Of a stretch of 64,000 nt of DNA, positions 34,332 to 43,075 are shown piece by piece. The notes beneath the pieces were generated by a model that did no database searches, was not told the DNA's origin, and saw only the letters and a program-made list of their open reading frames with translations. Every line of letters starts with the position of its first letter. Within the stretch, counting starts at the first letter, position 1. The stretch is from Varibaculum cambriense (GTDB lineage: Bacteria; Actinomycetota; Actinomycetes; Actinomycetales; Actinomycetaceae). The position numbers and the translations under genes were made by a program. The DNA is taken from positions 124,001-188,000 of the forward strand of contig NZ_JAKNHJ010000001.1 of assembly GCF_022133705.1 (NCBI RefSeq), given 5' to 3'.

Positions 34332-35258
34332 ATGCTCAGATACATAGGGCATCGTCTACTGCAGATGATCCCGGTATTCTTTGGGGCAACGTTCCTGATT
34401 TTCGCAATGGTGTATGCCATGCCGGGTGACCCGGTGCAGGCACTAGGCGGAGATAAGGGACTACCCCCCTCGGTAGCCGCGCAAATTCGGGCGGAATACA
34501 ACCTGGATAAACCGCTGTGGATGCAGTATTTGCTGTATCTAAAGGGAATCGTCACCCTAGATTTCGGGAAAACCTTCTCGGGTAGGGAAGTTACCGAAGT
34601 GATGGCTACTGCCTTCCCGGTAACGATAAAACTGGCTTTTATGGCGATTATCTTCGAGGCCGTCATCGGAATATTCTTCGGATTTTTCGCCGGACTCAAA
34701 AAAGGCAAAATTTTTGATTCCACCGTGCTAGTGATTTCCCTAGTAGTAATCGCGGTGCCGACTTTCGTTATCGGTTTCTTATTGCAGTTCCTATTCGGGG
34801 TAAAACTGGGCTGGCTCCCTACGACTGTAGGGGCAAATGTTAATTTCCAGTCCTTACTGATGCCGGCGATTGTGCTAGGGGCAGTTTCCTGTGCCTATGT
34901 CATTCGGCTTACTCGCCAAGAGGTCTCCGAGAATCTGACCGCCGACTTCGTGCGCACTGCCCGGGCAAAAGGGATCCCCGAAAGTCGGGTGATGACCCAC
35001 CACGTCTTGCGGAACTCGCTAATTCCGGTGGCTACTTTCCTAGGTGGCGACCTGGGGGCTCTTATGACCGGCGCGATTGTGACCGAAGGTATCTTTGCGA
35101 TCAACGGTGTGGGCGGTACCCTTTACCAGGCTATTTTACGTGGTGAAGCCGCCACGGTAGTTTCTGTTACCACCGTCCTGGTTCTGGTCTATATTGTCGC
35201 TAATCTGCTAGTAGACCTGTTATACGCTGTACTAGACCCGAGGATTCGCTATGAGTAA
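34332..35258 (+). CDS. oppB: oligopeptide ABC transporter permease OppB
   Basis: First membrane permease of the peptide importer, 308 residues with six predicted helices. N-terminal YIGHRLLQMIPVFFGATFLIF, and the EAA loop that contacts the ATPase (DFVRTARAKGIPESRVMTHH) near residue 200. The ATG is preceded by AAGGAGAG. Overlaps oppC by eight bases. Confidence 0.92.
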   Translation: MLRYIGHRLLQMIPVFFGATFLIFAMVYAMPGDPVQALGGDKGLPPSVAAQIRAEYNLDKPLWMQYLLYLKGIVTLDFGKTFSGREVTEVMATAFPVTIKLAFMAIIFEAVIGIFFGFFAGLKKGKIFDSTVLVISLVVIAVPTFVIGFLLQFLFGVKLGWLPTTVGANVNFQSLLMPAIVLGAVSCAYVIRLTRQEVSENLTADFVRTARAKGIPESRVMTHHVLRNSLIPVATFLGGDLGALMTGAIVTEGIFAINGVGGTLYQAILRGEAATVVSVTTVLVLVYIVANLLVDLLYAVLDPRIRYE

Positions 35259-36198
35259 CCAACTACTGCCTGGACAAGATCATTTCGTAAACAAGGTCGA
35301 TGAAACCGGCCTGGGCGCTGTGGATGCCGTAGCCGATGAATCGGCACCCTCCTCGGTGTGGGGAGAAGCCTGGAAACAGTTGCGTCGCCGTCCCCTCTTT
35401 TGGGTAGCGTTGGTGATCATCATGCTGTCAGTACTGATGGCCGTAGTGCCGCAGCTGTTTACCTCGCAAGATCCCACCTACTGCACCCTGGAAAACTCCC
35501 TCCAAGGCCCCACTAAGGGTCATGTTTTCGGTTTCGATAAACAGGGCTGCGACCTCTATTCTCGGATCATCTATGGTGCTCGTGCCTCAATCGCGGTCGG
35601 GATTTTCTCGACCCTAACCGCCACGATTATCGGCGTTATTTTCGGGGCGTTGGCCGGCTACTTTGGGGGAATTCTAGACGCGATCCTTTCCCGGATCGTG
35701 GATATCTTCTTCGCCATCCCCATGGTGCTGGCCGCCATCGTGATTATGCAAATGTTCAAAGAACACCGTTCCATCTGGATGGTGGTAATCGTGTTGGGGG
35801 TCTTTGGCTGGACCCAGATTGCTCGTATTACTCGCGGCGCGGTGCTTTCGATTAAGAACGAGGAATACGTAACTGCAGCTCATACCCTGGGCGTATCTAA
35901 CATTCGGATTTTGCTGCGCCATATTCTGCCGAATGCGGCGGCTCCCGTGATTGTTTATGCCACCGTGGCGCTGGGAACCTTTATTGTGGCGGAAGCGACG
36001 CTATCCTTCATGGGTATTGGCTTGCCGTCCTCTATCGTTTCTTGGGGCGGAGACATCTCTACTGCCCAGCAACAGCTGCGCACCGCTCCGATGGTGTTGT
36101 TCTTGCCTTCGATCGCTTTGGCGCTTACGGTACTGAGCTTCATCATGATGGGGGATGTAATCCGTGACGCGCTCGACCCGAACCAGAGGAAACATTAA
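35251..36198 (+). CDS. oppC: oligopeptide ABC transporter permease OppC
   Basis: Second permease, 315 residues, with an N-terminal cytoplasmic tail of about 35 residues before the first helix (ALVIIMLSVLMAVVPQLF), the OppC_N element. The EAA loop EEYVTAAHTLGVSNIRILLRH is near residue 200 and ATLSFMGIGLP near 250. Overlaps oppB and is two bases from the ATPase gene, so translation is probably coupled. Confidence 0.92.
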   Translation: MSNQLLPGQDHFVNKVDETGLGAVDAVADESAPSSVWGEAWKQLRRRPLFWVALVIIMLSVLMAVVPQLFTSQDPTYCTLENSLQGPTKGHVFGFDKQGCDLYSRIIYGARASIAVGIFSTLTATIIGVIFGALAGYFGGILDAILSRIVDIFFAIPMVLAAIVIMQMFKEHRSIWMVVIVLGVFGWTQIARITRGAVLSIKNEEYVTAAHTLGVSNIRILLRHILPNAAAPVIVYATVALGTFIVAEATLSFMGIGLPSSIVSWGGDISTAQQQLRTAPMVLFLPSIALALTVLSFIMMGDVIRDALDPNQRKH

Positions 36199-36200
36199 TC

Positions 36201-38066
36201 GTGAATCAAAATAACCAAAAGGATCAGATTATGGCAGCTGACTCGGATCAAATTGATGCCGTCAGCAAGGCAGCGGCAACCAGTGAGAACGCTTCCTCCG
36301 AGCCCTTACTGGAAGTAAAAGACTTGGAAGTTACTTTCCAGTCCACCACCGGGGTGGTTCCAGCGGTTCGTAAAGCTAATCTCACCCTCTACCGCGGACA
36401 GACCGTGGCGATTGTAGGGGAGTCCGGTTCCGGTAAATCCACCCTGGCAATGTCGATAATTGGTCTGTTGCCGGGGACTGGGAAAGTTGCCGGCGGATCC
36501 ATTAAATTTGCGGGACGAGAACTAACTACTCTTTCGGAGAAAGAGATGCAACAGGTGCGCGGAGCCCAGATCGGGATGGTTCCGCAAGACCCGATGTCGA
36601 ACCTGAACCCAGTTTGGAAAATCGGATCCCAGGTAGCTGAAGCGCTGAAATATAACGAGGCTACTAAAGGCGGAAATATCCATGATCAAGCCATGAAGGC
36701 CTTATCGGATGCCGGCCTGCCCAATGCGGAGGCGCGTTCTAAACAGTATCCGCACGAGTTTTCCGGGGGCATGCGCCAGCGCGCGCTGATTGCCATTGGT
36801 TTAGCTGCCGGACCGCAGCTGTTAATCGCTGATGAGCCCACTAGCGCGCTGGATGTCACCGTGCAGCGGCGGATTCTGGATCACTTGGAAAAAGAAACCC
36901 AAGAGCTAGGTACCTCCACCCTGTTTATTACCCACGACTTAGGGTTGGCAGCTGAACGTGCCTCCCACCTGGTGGTTATGCACCGCGGGCGGGTAGTAGA
37001 GTCGGGACCTGCCCGCGAAATCTTGAACGATCCGCGCCATCCCTATACTCAGCGTCTGGTTAATGCGGCGCCTTCGCTGGCGTCTCGGCGGATCGAAATC
37101 AACTATTCTCCTTCCGAAGACGAGGCGACCAGCGGTACTATTGACTCGCGAACCTCGGCAGATGTGAATCTGGCGGTGGCGGCGGCCAAAGGCTCCGGGC
37201 AAAAAGTTATGGGCACCAATGTTTTGGGCGAGCCTTTAGAAAAACATCTCGGTGAAGAGGTTATCCGCGTAGAGCACTTGGTTAAAGAGTTTGAAATCCG
37301 CGGGCAAAAGGGTAAGAAGAAGGCTTTCCGGGCGGTTGACGACGTTTCCTTCCAAGTGCGGCGCGGTTCCACTTTGGCTTTAGTGGGGGAATCGGGTTCC
37401 GGCAAATCCACAGTCGCTAATATGATCCTTAATCTGCTCGATCCGACCTCGGGCAAGGTCTATTACGAGGGTATTGACCTGTCTACTTTGCAGCGCAAGC
37501 AATTATTTGCGCTTTGTCGCAAAATGCAGGTGGTTTTCCAGAACCCTTACGGATCTTTGGATCCTATGTTCTCGGTATATCGCTGTATTGAAGAACCACT
37601 GCGCACTCATAATATTGGTGACCGGGCTAAGCGAGAAAAGCGGGTCGCGGATTTGTTGGATATGGTGGCGCTGCCGCGTAGTGCTATGCGGCGTTTCCCG
37701 AACGAGCTGTCGGGAGGGCAGCGGCAAAGGGTAGCGATTGCGCGCGCCTTGGCGCTGCGCCCCGAACTGGTAGTGCTGGACGAAGCAGTATCAGCGTTGG
37801 ATGTGCTGGTGCAAGATCAGATCCTGCATTTGCTTAACGAACTGCAAGGCCGGCTGGGCTTAACCTATCTGTTCATTACGCACGACTTGGCGGTGGTGCG
37901 TGAAAACGCTGACGATATCGCAGTGATGGAACAGGGTAAACTAGTCGAGTACGGCAAGGCTGACGATATCTTCGCCAATCCGCAAACGGAATACACCCGC
38001 GAACTCATCGATGCGGTTCCCGGTGGGGACTTGCTGAAAGCTCGCACCGGTTACCAGGCTGGATAA
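36201..38066 (+). CDS. oppDF: fused oligopeptide ABC transporter ATPase (OppD-OppF)
   Basis: Two complete ABC domains in one 621-residue chain, replacing separate OppD and OppF. Domain 1: Walker [14 protein letters not shown] near residue 75, signature FSGGMRQR, Walker [10 protein letters not shown]. Domain 2: [12 protein letters not shown] near residue 400, [17 protein letters not shown] (Ala-Val where the usual is Pro-Thr). An OppC-type linker between them lacks obvious Fe-S cysteines. GTG 36201 follows oppC by two bases; ATG 36231 is an alternative start. Cytosolic face of the membrane. Confidence 0.93.
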   Translation: MNQNNQKDQIMAADSDQIDAVSKAAATSENASSEPLLEVKDLEVTFQSTTGVVPAVRKANLTLYRGQTVAIVGESGSGKSTLAMSIIGLLPGTGKVAGGSIKFAGRELTTLSEKEMQQVRGAQIGMVPQDPMSNLNPVWKIGSQVAEALKYNEATKGGNIHDQAMKALSDAGLPNAEARSKQYPHEFSGGMRQRALIAIGLAAGPQLLIADEPTSALDVTVQRRILDHLEKETQELGTSTLFITHDLGLAAERASHLVVMHRGRVVESGPAREILNDPRHPYTQRLVNAAPSLASRRIEINYSPSEDEATSGTIDSRTSADVNLAVAAAKGSGQKVMGTNVLGEPLEKHLGEEVIRVEHLVKEFEIRGQKGKKKAFRAVDDVSFQVRRGSTLALVGESGSGKSTVANMILNLLDPTSGKVYYEGIDLSTLQRKQLFALCRKMQVVFQNPYGSLDPMFSVYRCIEEPLRTHNIGDRAKREKRVADLLDMVALPRSAMRRFPNELSGGQRQRVAIARALALRPELVVLDEAVSALDVLVQDQILHLLNELQGRLGLTYLFITHDLAVVRENADDIAVMEQGKLVEYGKADDIFANPQTEYTRELIDAVPGGDLLKARTGYQAG

Positions 38067-38254
38067 TCCGCAGTTTTCTCCCCGTTAGGGCGCGGTAACC
38101 AGGAATCGGGAAGACCGCCGGGTGTTTTATACCCAAAAGCTAGGAATTCCAAAATGTTTTGCACTCTGAGATGAGACTAAGCGTTTCCCAGGATCAGCTA
38201 GGTGCTCTGTTAAACTCTAGATGTCTTGCAGGTGGGTAGGGAGAAAGATTCCAA

Positions 38255-39061
38255 ATGAAGTTGAAGAAAACACTGCTAATGCTAACCAGCCTGATGCTGG
38301 CACTATCGCTTTCCGGATGTGCAGGTGGCTCAGGTTCGGCGAATGCGGATAAAGCTAAGGGTGACGACTTCACAGTGGGTTTTGACGCCAACTTCCCTCC
38401 TTACGGATATAAGGATAAAAGCGGAGAGTATGTCGGTTTCGACTTGGATCTTGCTGCCGAGGTTGCCAAACGGAACGGTTGGAAGCTACAAAAGCGGGCT
38501 ATTGATTGGGACTCCAAAGATATGGAGCTCAAGTCAGGTACTATCGACTGTATCTGGAATGGCTTCACCATGAACGGGCGAGAAAAGCAATACACTTTCT
38601 CTGAGCCCTACGTAGATAACTCGATTGTGTTCGTTACCAAAGCCGGATCGGGGATTAAGACCCCGGCGGATTTGAAAGGCAAGACCGTGTTGGTGCAGGT
38701 AGATTCATCTGGTCTGGCTGCGCTGCAAGATAAGAAAAACGCGGATTTGGTAGCCAGCTTTAAGGAAATGACCCAGGTACCGGACTACAATAATGCGTTT
38801 ATGACCCTGCAGGCCGGGGCGGCAGATGCGGTCGCGGTCGATATTGGGGTAGCTGACTATCAGCTGGCTCAGCGCGGAAAAGACAAGTTCGAGATTATGG
38901 ATCCGCCTTTCCATACCGAGCAGTACGGTATCGGTTTTAAGAAGGGTAACCAAGCTTTGCGCGACCAGGTACAAAAGACTCTGGATGAGATGAAGAAAGA
39001 CGGTACTTTCCTGAAAATCGCGAAGAAGTACCAGCTAGAAAAGTCGATTGTTACCAAGTAG
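38255..39061 (+). CDS. amino-acid ABC transporter substrate-binding lipoprotein
   Basis: Family 3 solute-binding protein, 268 residues. Lipobox LSGC near residue 22. PPYGYKDKSGEYVGFDLDLAAEVAKR is the signature for polar amino acids, and GFTMNGREKQYTFSEPYVD follows. Substrate not deducible; polar or cystine-like are possible. ATG with GGGAGAAAG upstream. The 188 bases before it show no gene. Forms an operon with the permease and ATPase. Confidence 0.92.
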   Translation: MKLKKTLLMLTSLMLALSLSGCAGGSGSANADKAKGDDFTVGFDANFPPYGYKDKSGEYVGFDLDLAAEVAKRNGWKLQKRAIDWDSKDMELKSGTIDCIWNGFTMNGREKQYTFSEPYVDNSIVFVTKAGSGIKTPADLKGKTVLVQVDSSGLAALQDKKNADLVASFKEMTQVPDYNNAFMTLQAGAADAVAVDIGVADYQLAQRGKDKFEIMDPPFHTEQYGIGFKKGNQALRDQVQKTLDEMKKDGTFLKIAKKYQLEKSIVTK

Positions 39062-39106
39062 CTGACTGCGCCAAATTTTTAACGCTAACGCAGGGAGCTA
39101 TGGGTA

Positions 39107-39760
39107 ATGGATTTATCGTTTTTGCCGGAACTAGCCGGCGGTATGCTGCAGACCTTCATCATCTTTGCACTCACCCTGGTTTTATCGCTGCCTTTAGGAT
39201 TGGTGGTTTACGGCGGACGGGTGAGCCGCTTTAAACCGTTGGCCTGGTTTATCCAGTTTTATATCTCGGTAATGCGAGGTACCCCCTTAATGCTGCAACT
39301 ATTGGTGGTGTATTTCGGCCCCTTCTTCCTTTTTGGAATGCAGATCGGAGCTGCCTACCGTTTCAGCGCCGTGATTATTGCTTTCGCAATTAACTATGCT
39401 GCCTATTTTGCGGAAATCTACCGCGGCGGTTTCCAGGCAATTCCGGTGGGGCAGTCGGAGGCCGCCTTTGTACTGGGGTATTCTCCGGCGCGCACTTTCT
39501 TGACCATCAAGTTGCCGCAAATGTTCCGCACGGTGTTACCTTCGATTACTAACGAGGTAATCACCCTGGTAAAAGATACTTCTCTGGCTTTTGCGATTGC
39601 CTATGCGGAAATGTTCACGATCGCCAAGCAGCAGGCAGCTGCTAGTGCTTCTATGCTTCCCTTTGTGGCAGCGGGGATCTTCTATTGGGTGTTCAACCTG
39701 GTGGTAGCGGTGGTGATGGAACGGATTGAAAAACGTATGGGAAGCTACAAGATTAGGTGA
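39107..39760 (+). CDS. amino-acid ABC transporter permease
   Basis: HisM/GlnP-type permease, 217 residues with five predicted helices. FYISVMRGTPLMLQLLVVYFG contains the family's RGTP motif; INYAAYFAEIYRGGFQAIPVGQSEAA is the EAA region. GGGAGC lies before the ATG. Overlaps the GTG codon that precedes the ATPase start. Confidence 0.92.
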   Translation: MDLSFLPELAGGMLQTFIIFALTLVLSLPLGLVVYGGRVSRFKPLAWFIQFYISVMRGTPLMLQLLVVYFGPFFLFGMQIGAAYRFSAVIIAFAINYAAYFAEIYRGGFQAIPVGQSEAAFVLGYSPARTFLTIKLPQMFRTVLPSITNEVITLVKDTSLAFAIAYAEMFTIAKQQAAASASMLPFVAAGIFYWVFNLVVAVVMERIEKRMGSYKIR

Positions 39761-39765
39761 GGAAG

Positions 39766-40536
39766 ATGGAAGCGCTACGGATTACCGGCATGGAAAAAAG
39801 CTTCGGCACTAACCGAGTGCTAAAAGGAGTGTCTCTAAGCGTCAATACCGGTGAAGTGCTTGCGGTTCTTGGTCCTTCAGGGTCTGGAAAATCGACGCTT
39901 TTGCGCTGCTGCACTTTCTTGGAAGAAATGGATAGCGGGGAAATCTGCTATTTCGGGAAGCAGGCACTAAAGAAAGAGGACGGCGTTAAGGTTTCTACTG
40001 AGGACGAGCGCGAGTTTCGGCGCGACTTTGGGTTGGTTTTTCAAGACTTTAACCTGTTTCCCCATTGGACAGTGCTCAGAAATCTCACTGATGCCCCGAT
40101 AAAAGTGCAGGGGAGAGGATGGGAAGAAGCCGAAGAAACAGCGCTGCAGCTGCTCACAAGGATGAACCTTGCCGATAAAGGGCAGGCATATCCAGCAGAG
40201 TTATCCGGCGGACAACAACAGCGAGTGGCGATTGCGCGAGCACTGGCGTTGAAGCCGAAAATGCTGTATTTCGATGAGCCCACCTCCGCCTTAGACCCGG
40301 AGCTGACTGGAGAAATCCTGCAGATTATTCGCTCGCTGGCAGCGGAGAATATGACGATGGTAATCGTAACTCACGAAATGAACTTTGCTGCCGAAGTCGC
40401 AGATCGCGCCCTCTTTATTGATAACGGAGTGGTACTGGAATCTGGGGATGCCAAGCAGTTAATCCGCAATCCTTCCCAAGAGCGTACCCGCCAGTTCCTT
40501 AATAAACTACGCGGACAAAACGCTTCTGCAGATTAA
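39766..40536 (+). CDS. amino-acid ABC transporter ATPase
   Basis: 256 residues. Walker [14 protein letters not shown] near residue 36, Q-loop LVFQDFNLFPHW, signature [15 protein letters not shown], Walker [17 protein letters not shown]-loop VTHEM, all as in GlnQ-type ATPases. The GTG at 39757 overlaps the permease stop; ATG 39766 after AGGTGAGG is the better start. It ends 11 bases from the convergent aminopeptidase gene, with no room for a long terminator. Confidence 0.92.
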   Translation: MEALRITGMEKSFGTNRVLKGVSLSVNTGEVLAVLGPSGSGKSTLLRCCTFLEEMDSGEICYFGKQALKKEDGVKVSTEDEREFRRDFGLVFQDFNLFPHWTVLRNLTDAPIKVQGRGWEEAEETALQLLTRMNLADKGQAYPAELSGGQQQRVAIARALALKPKMLYFDEPTSALDPELTGEILQIIRSLAAENMTMVIVTHEMNFAAEVADRALFIDNGVVLESGDAKQLIRNPSQERTRQFLNKLRGQNASAD

Positions 40537-40547
40537 TAATCTTTGGT

Positions 40548-42122
40548 CTAGGAGGCGGGATTTTCATTAAGACGCGCCATCCAGGCTTCTACGGCCTCAA
40601 CAGTGCGGGGAATATCTTCCGACAGGCGCCGTACGCTGCCATCTGCTTCCACTAGCACATCGTCCTCGATCCTAACCCCGATGCCTCGTAGTTCCGCGGG
40701 TAAGAGTTCATCGTCCTGGTGGAAATAGAGTCCCGGCTCAATAGTGAAACACATGCCCGGTTCTAAGGGGGCCTCCATATACATATCCCGAGCAGCTAAG
40801 GCGCAGTCGTGGACATCTAGACCTAGGTGGTGGGAGACTCCATGTGGCATCCAACGCCGGTATTCCCCGCCGTCCTCTGACAGGGTCTGCTCGGCGCTAA
40901 CCGGCAACACCCCCCAGGCATCCAAGTGTTTAACCAGAGCGGCAACTGCCGCATCATGTACATCTTTGAACTTGCATCCGGGCTTATTGGCTTGCGCCAA
41001 GCCAGCCTCACAGGCATCGAGGACTGCGTTATACACCTTGGCCTGCACCGGGGTGAACTTGCCATTTACCGGCAAGGTGCGGGTGATATCCGCGGTATAG
41101 AGCGAATCGGCTTCCACTCCGGCATCAATCAAAATCAGATCGCCTTCGCGCACTGGACCATCATTATCAATCCAATGCAAAGTATTGGCGTGATTTCCCG
41201 AGGCGGCGATGGTGTCGTATCCCAGACCATTGCCTTCTTCACGAGCCCGGGCCTGGAAAGCTCCCTCAATCACCCGTTCACCGCGATGGTGCTGGGTGGC
41301 GCGGGGTAGCGCTCTAATCATGGCTTCAAATCCTGATTTGGTAACGGCAATCGCGTGCTCTAGCTCCTTGACCTCGGTGGCATCCTTTTGCAAGCGCAAT
41401 ACCGAGGCAGCCTCTTCCAGTTTTTCGTCCAGCCCTCGCGCGTCCTGCCCGGTTGGCAGCCCGGCTTCGCTACGCACTTTCTCTACCGCCGCCTGCAGAG
41501 AAGTATCGACCTCGCGAATAACCCGCAGCTGTACTAGACCGGCATCTTTAGCTAGTTGATCGGGCAAAGTATCTAAGGGGCGTGCCGGGAGGCCAGTGAC
41601 CGCCTCCATCTGGGAAAGCGTCATCCGCGGTCCCACCCAAAACTCGCCATAGGTAGAGTCGGCATAAAATTCTTCGCTGCTGCGCGGAGCTTGGGGACGG
41701 AAAAATACGATTCCCCGATGGGTAGCTGCGCCCATATTTTCGGGGGCATTTTCTAAAGGCGTGCCTTCTTTATCGGTTAGTGGTTCCAGGACTAGGGCGG
41801 CGTCCGGTTCTAGCTCTCCGCCTAACCCGGTCAAATGAGCAAATGCGGAGTGGGCGCGGAAACGATAGTCGCAATCATTGGACCGTACCTTGTAATTGCC
41901 TGCCGGGATCACTAGGCGTTCCCCCCGGAACTGGGCGCCTAGTTTTTGATAACGAGCAGCCAGGAAGTCTCGCGCATGACTGGGAATAGGATCTGGATCT
42001 TTGCGTTCGCCCCAACCGCTGCCAATAAATTCCCGAAACGCGGGACTGCCAATCCGGCGAGAACGGTTATTTACCCGGTCTTTTAAGGGCTGATCTTCTG
42101 CTGCTGCTAAGTTTTCTTCCAT
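40548..42122 (-). CDS. pepP: Xaa-Pro aminopeptidase (aminopeptidase P, M24B)
   Basis: Releases N-terminal residues before proline. 524 residues: N-terminal AMP_N domain (GERLVIPAGNYKVRSNDCDYRF), then a pita-bread metal domain. Metal ligands appear in order: LILIDAGVE (Asp), ADITRTLPV (Asp), GVSHHLGLDVHD (His), MCFTIEPGLYFH (Glu), GIGVRIEDDVLV (Glu). An extra N-terminal stretch of about 60 residues and an insertion near residue 215 make it longer than E. coli PepP. Divergent from the PHP gene, 35 bases between starts. Suits the peptide importers next to it. Confidence 0.93.
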   Translation of the reverse strand: MEENLAAAEDQPLKDRVNNRSRRIGSPAFREFIGSGWGERKDPDPIPSHARDFLAARYQKLGAQFRGERLVIPAGNYKVRSNDCDYRFRAHSAFAHLTGLGGELEPDAALVLEPLTDKEGTPLENAPENMGAATHRGIVFFRPQAPRSSEEFYADSTYGEFWVGPRMTLSQMEAVTGLPARPLDTLPDQLAKDAGLVQLRVIREVDTSLQAAVEKVRSEAGLPTGQDARGLDEKLEEAASVLRLQKDATEVKELEHAIAVTKSGFEAMIRALPRATQHHRGERVIEGAFQARAREEGNGLGYDTIAASGNHANTLHWIDNDGPVREGDLILIDAGVEADSLYTADITRTLPVNGKFTPVQAKVYNAVLDACEAGLAQANKPGCKFKDVHDAAVAALVKHLDAWGVLPVSAEQTLSEDGGEYRRWMPHGVSHHLGLDVHDCALAARDMYMEAPLEPGMCFTIEPGLYFHQDDELLPAELRGIGVRIEDDVLVEADGSVRRLSEDIPRTVEAVEAWMARLNENPAS

Positions 42123-42157
42123 ACTTCCATCATGCCACGATGACCTAAAATAGTCCT

Positions 42158-43009
42158 ATGGCGGCGATGCGAATCGATTTACACACTCATTCTTCCTGTT
42201 CAGATGGTACTGATAACCCAGAGCAGGTAATGGTTCTGGCCGCGCAAGCAGGTCTAGACGTCATCGCCCTCACCGATCATGACACCTTCGCGGGGATAGC
42301 TGCCGCCAGCAAAATGGTTCCGGAATGCGGGGTTACTTTGGTGCCCGGGGTAGAGATTTCTACCTCGCATCAGGGAATTACCGCTCATCTGCTGGCGTAT
42401 TTACCGGATCTTAAAAGTCAGGTGCTACCGGATTTATTTGAAAAAACTGTGCAGGCACGCCAGCAGCGGATGCGAGAGATGGTGCAGCGTTTATCCGCAG
42501 ATTTCGAGATTTCTTATCAGGAGGTTCTCGCGCAGGCGGGGTCGAGCCCCATAGGGCGGCCGCACGTTGCTGATGTTTTGGTGAAAGCCGGATATTTTCC
42601 GAATCGCTCCGCTGCATTTGAACAGGTACTGGCTACTTCCAGTAAATACTATGTGCACTATCAAGCTCCCGATACCCTCTACGCGGTGCAACAGGTAATA
42701 AAAGCGGGGGGAATCCCGGTACTGGCGCACCCGCGATCTGGCAGCCGGCAGCGCCGATTCTTATCGGTAGACACTATTGCCCAGCTAAAAGAGGCAGGAT
42801 TGTTTGCCCTGGAGGCTTTTCATCCCGAGCAAAACCAGCTTGAACAGGCAGAAGTCAGGGAAATAGCGAAGCTGCTGGGGTTGGCGGTTACCGGATCTTC
42901 GGATTATCACGGCTCCGGAAAGCCTAATCAATTGGGAGAGTGCCTGACTGCTCCCGAAGTATTTGCGGAAATCTGCAGCAGGGGAGCGGGAGAAGTAGTG
43001 CAGCCTTGA
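42158..43009 (+). CDS. PHP-domain phosphoesterase (RNase AM/TrpH-like)
   Basis: 283 residues with a full PHP metal site: DLHTHSSCSDG near residue 7, ALTDHDTFAG near 37, VPGVEIST near 64, GRPHVADVLV near 132, VLAHPRSG near 188, and TGSSDYHGSG near 247. Family members act as 5'-3' exoribonucleases or 3',5'-nucleoside bisphosphate phosphatases (E. coli YciV/RnmAM). No ribosome-binding site upstream of the ATG, and a probable -10 (TAAAAT, 42147-42152) lies six bases before ATG 42158, so it may be leaderless. MRIDLHTH at 42167 is another possible start. Confidence 0.87.
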   Translation: MAAMRIDLHTHSSCSDGTDNPEQVMVLAAQAGLDVIALTDHDTFAGIAAASKMVPECGVTLVPGVEISTSHQGITAHLLAYLPDLKSQVLPDLFEKTVQARQQRMREMVQRLSADFEISYQEVLAQAGSSPIGRPHVADVLVKAGYFPNRSAAFEQVLATSSKYYVHYQAPDTLYAVQQVIKAGGIPVLAHPRSGSRQRRFLSVDTIAQLKEAGLFALEAFHPEQNQLEQAEVREIAKLLGLAVTGSSDYHGSGKPNQLGECLTAPEVFAEICSRGAGEVVQP

Positions 43010-43075
43010 GACCGGGTGGGAGGCTGCGGATGCTCACTTTATCGCCTCGCGGAGATTGCCACTAGAGTAGAGGCT

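Noticed and set aside
38067-38254. Riboswitch upstream of the amino-acid ABC operon
   Set aside because: I found no known aptamer consensus or paired terminator/antiterminator in these 188 bases.
43016-43075. Upstream GTG-type start of MurE at 43016
   Set aside because: The extra residues (MGGCGCSLYRL...) have no MurE similarity, and a -10-like box falls inside them.
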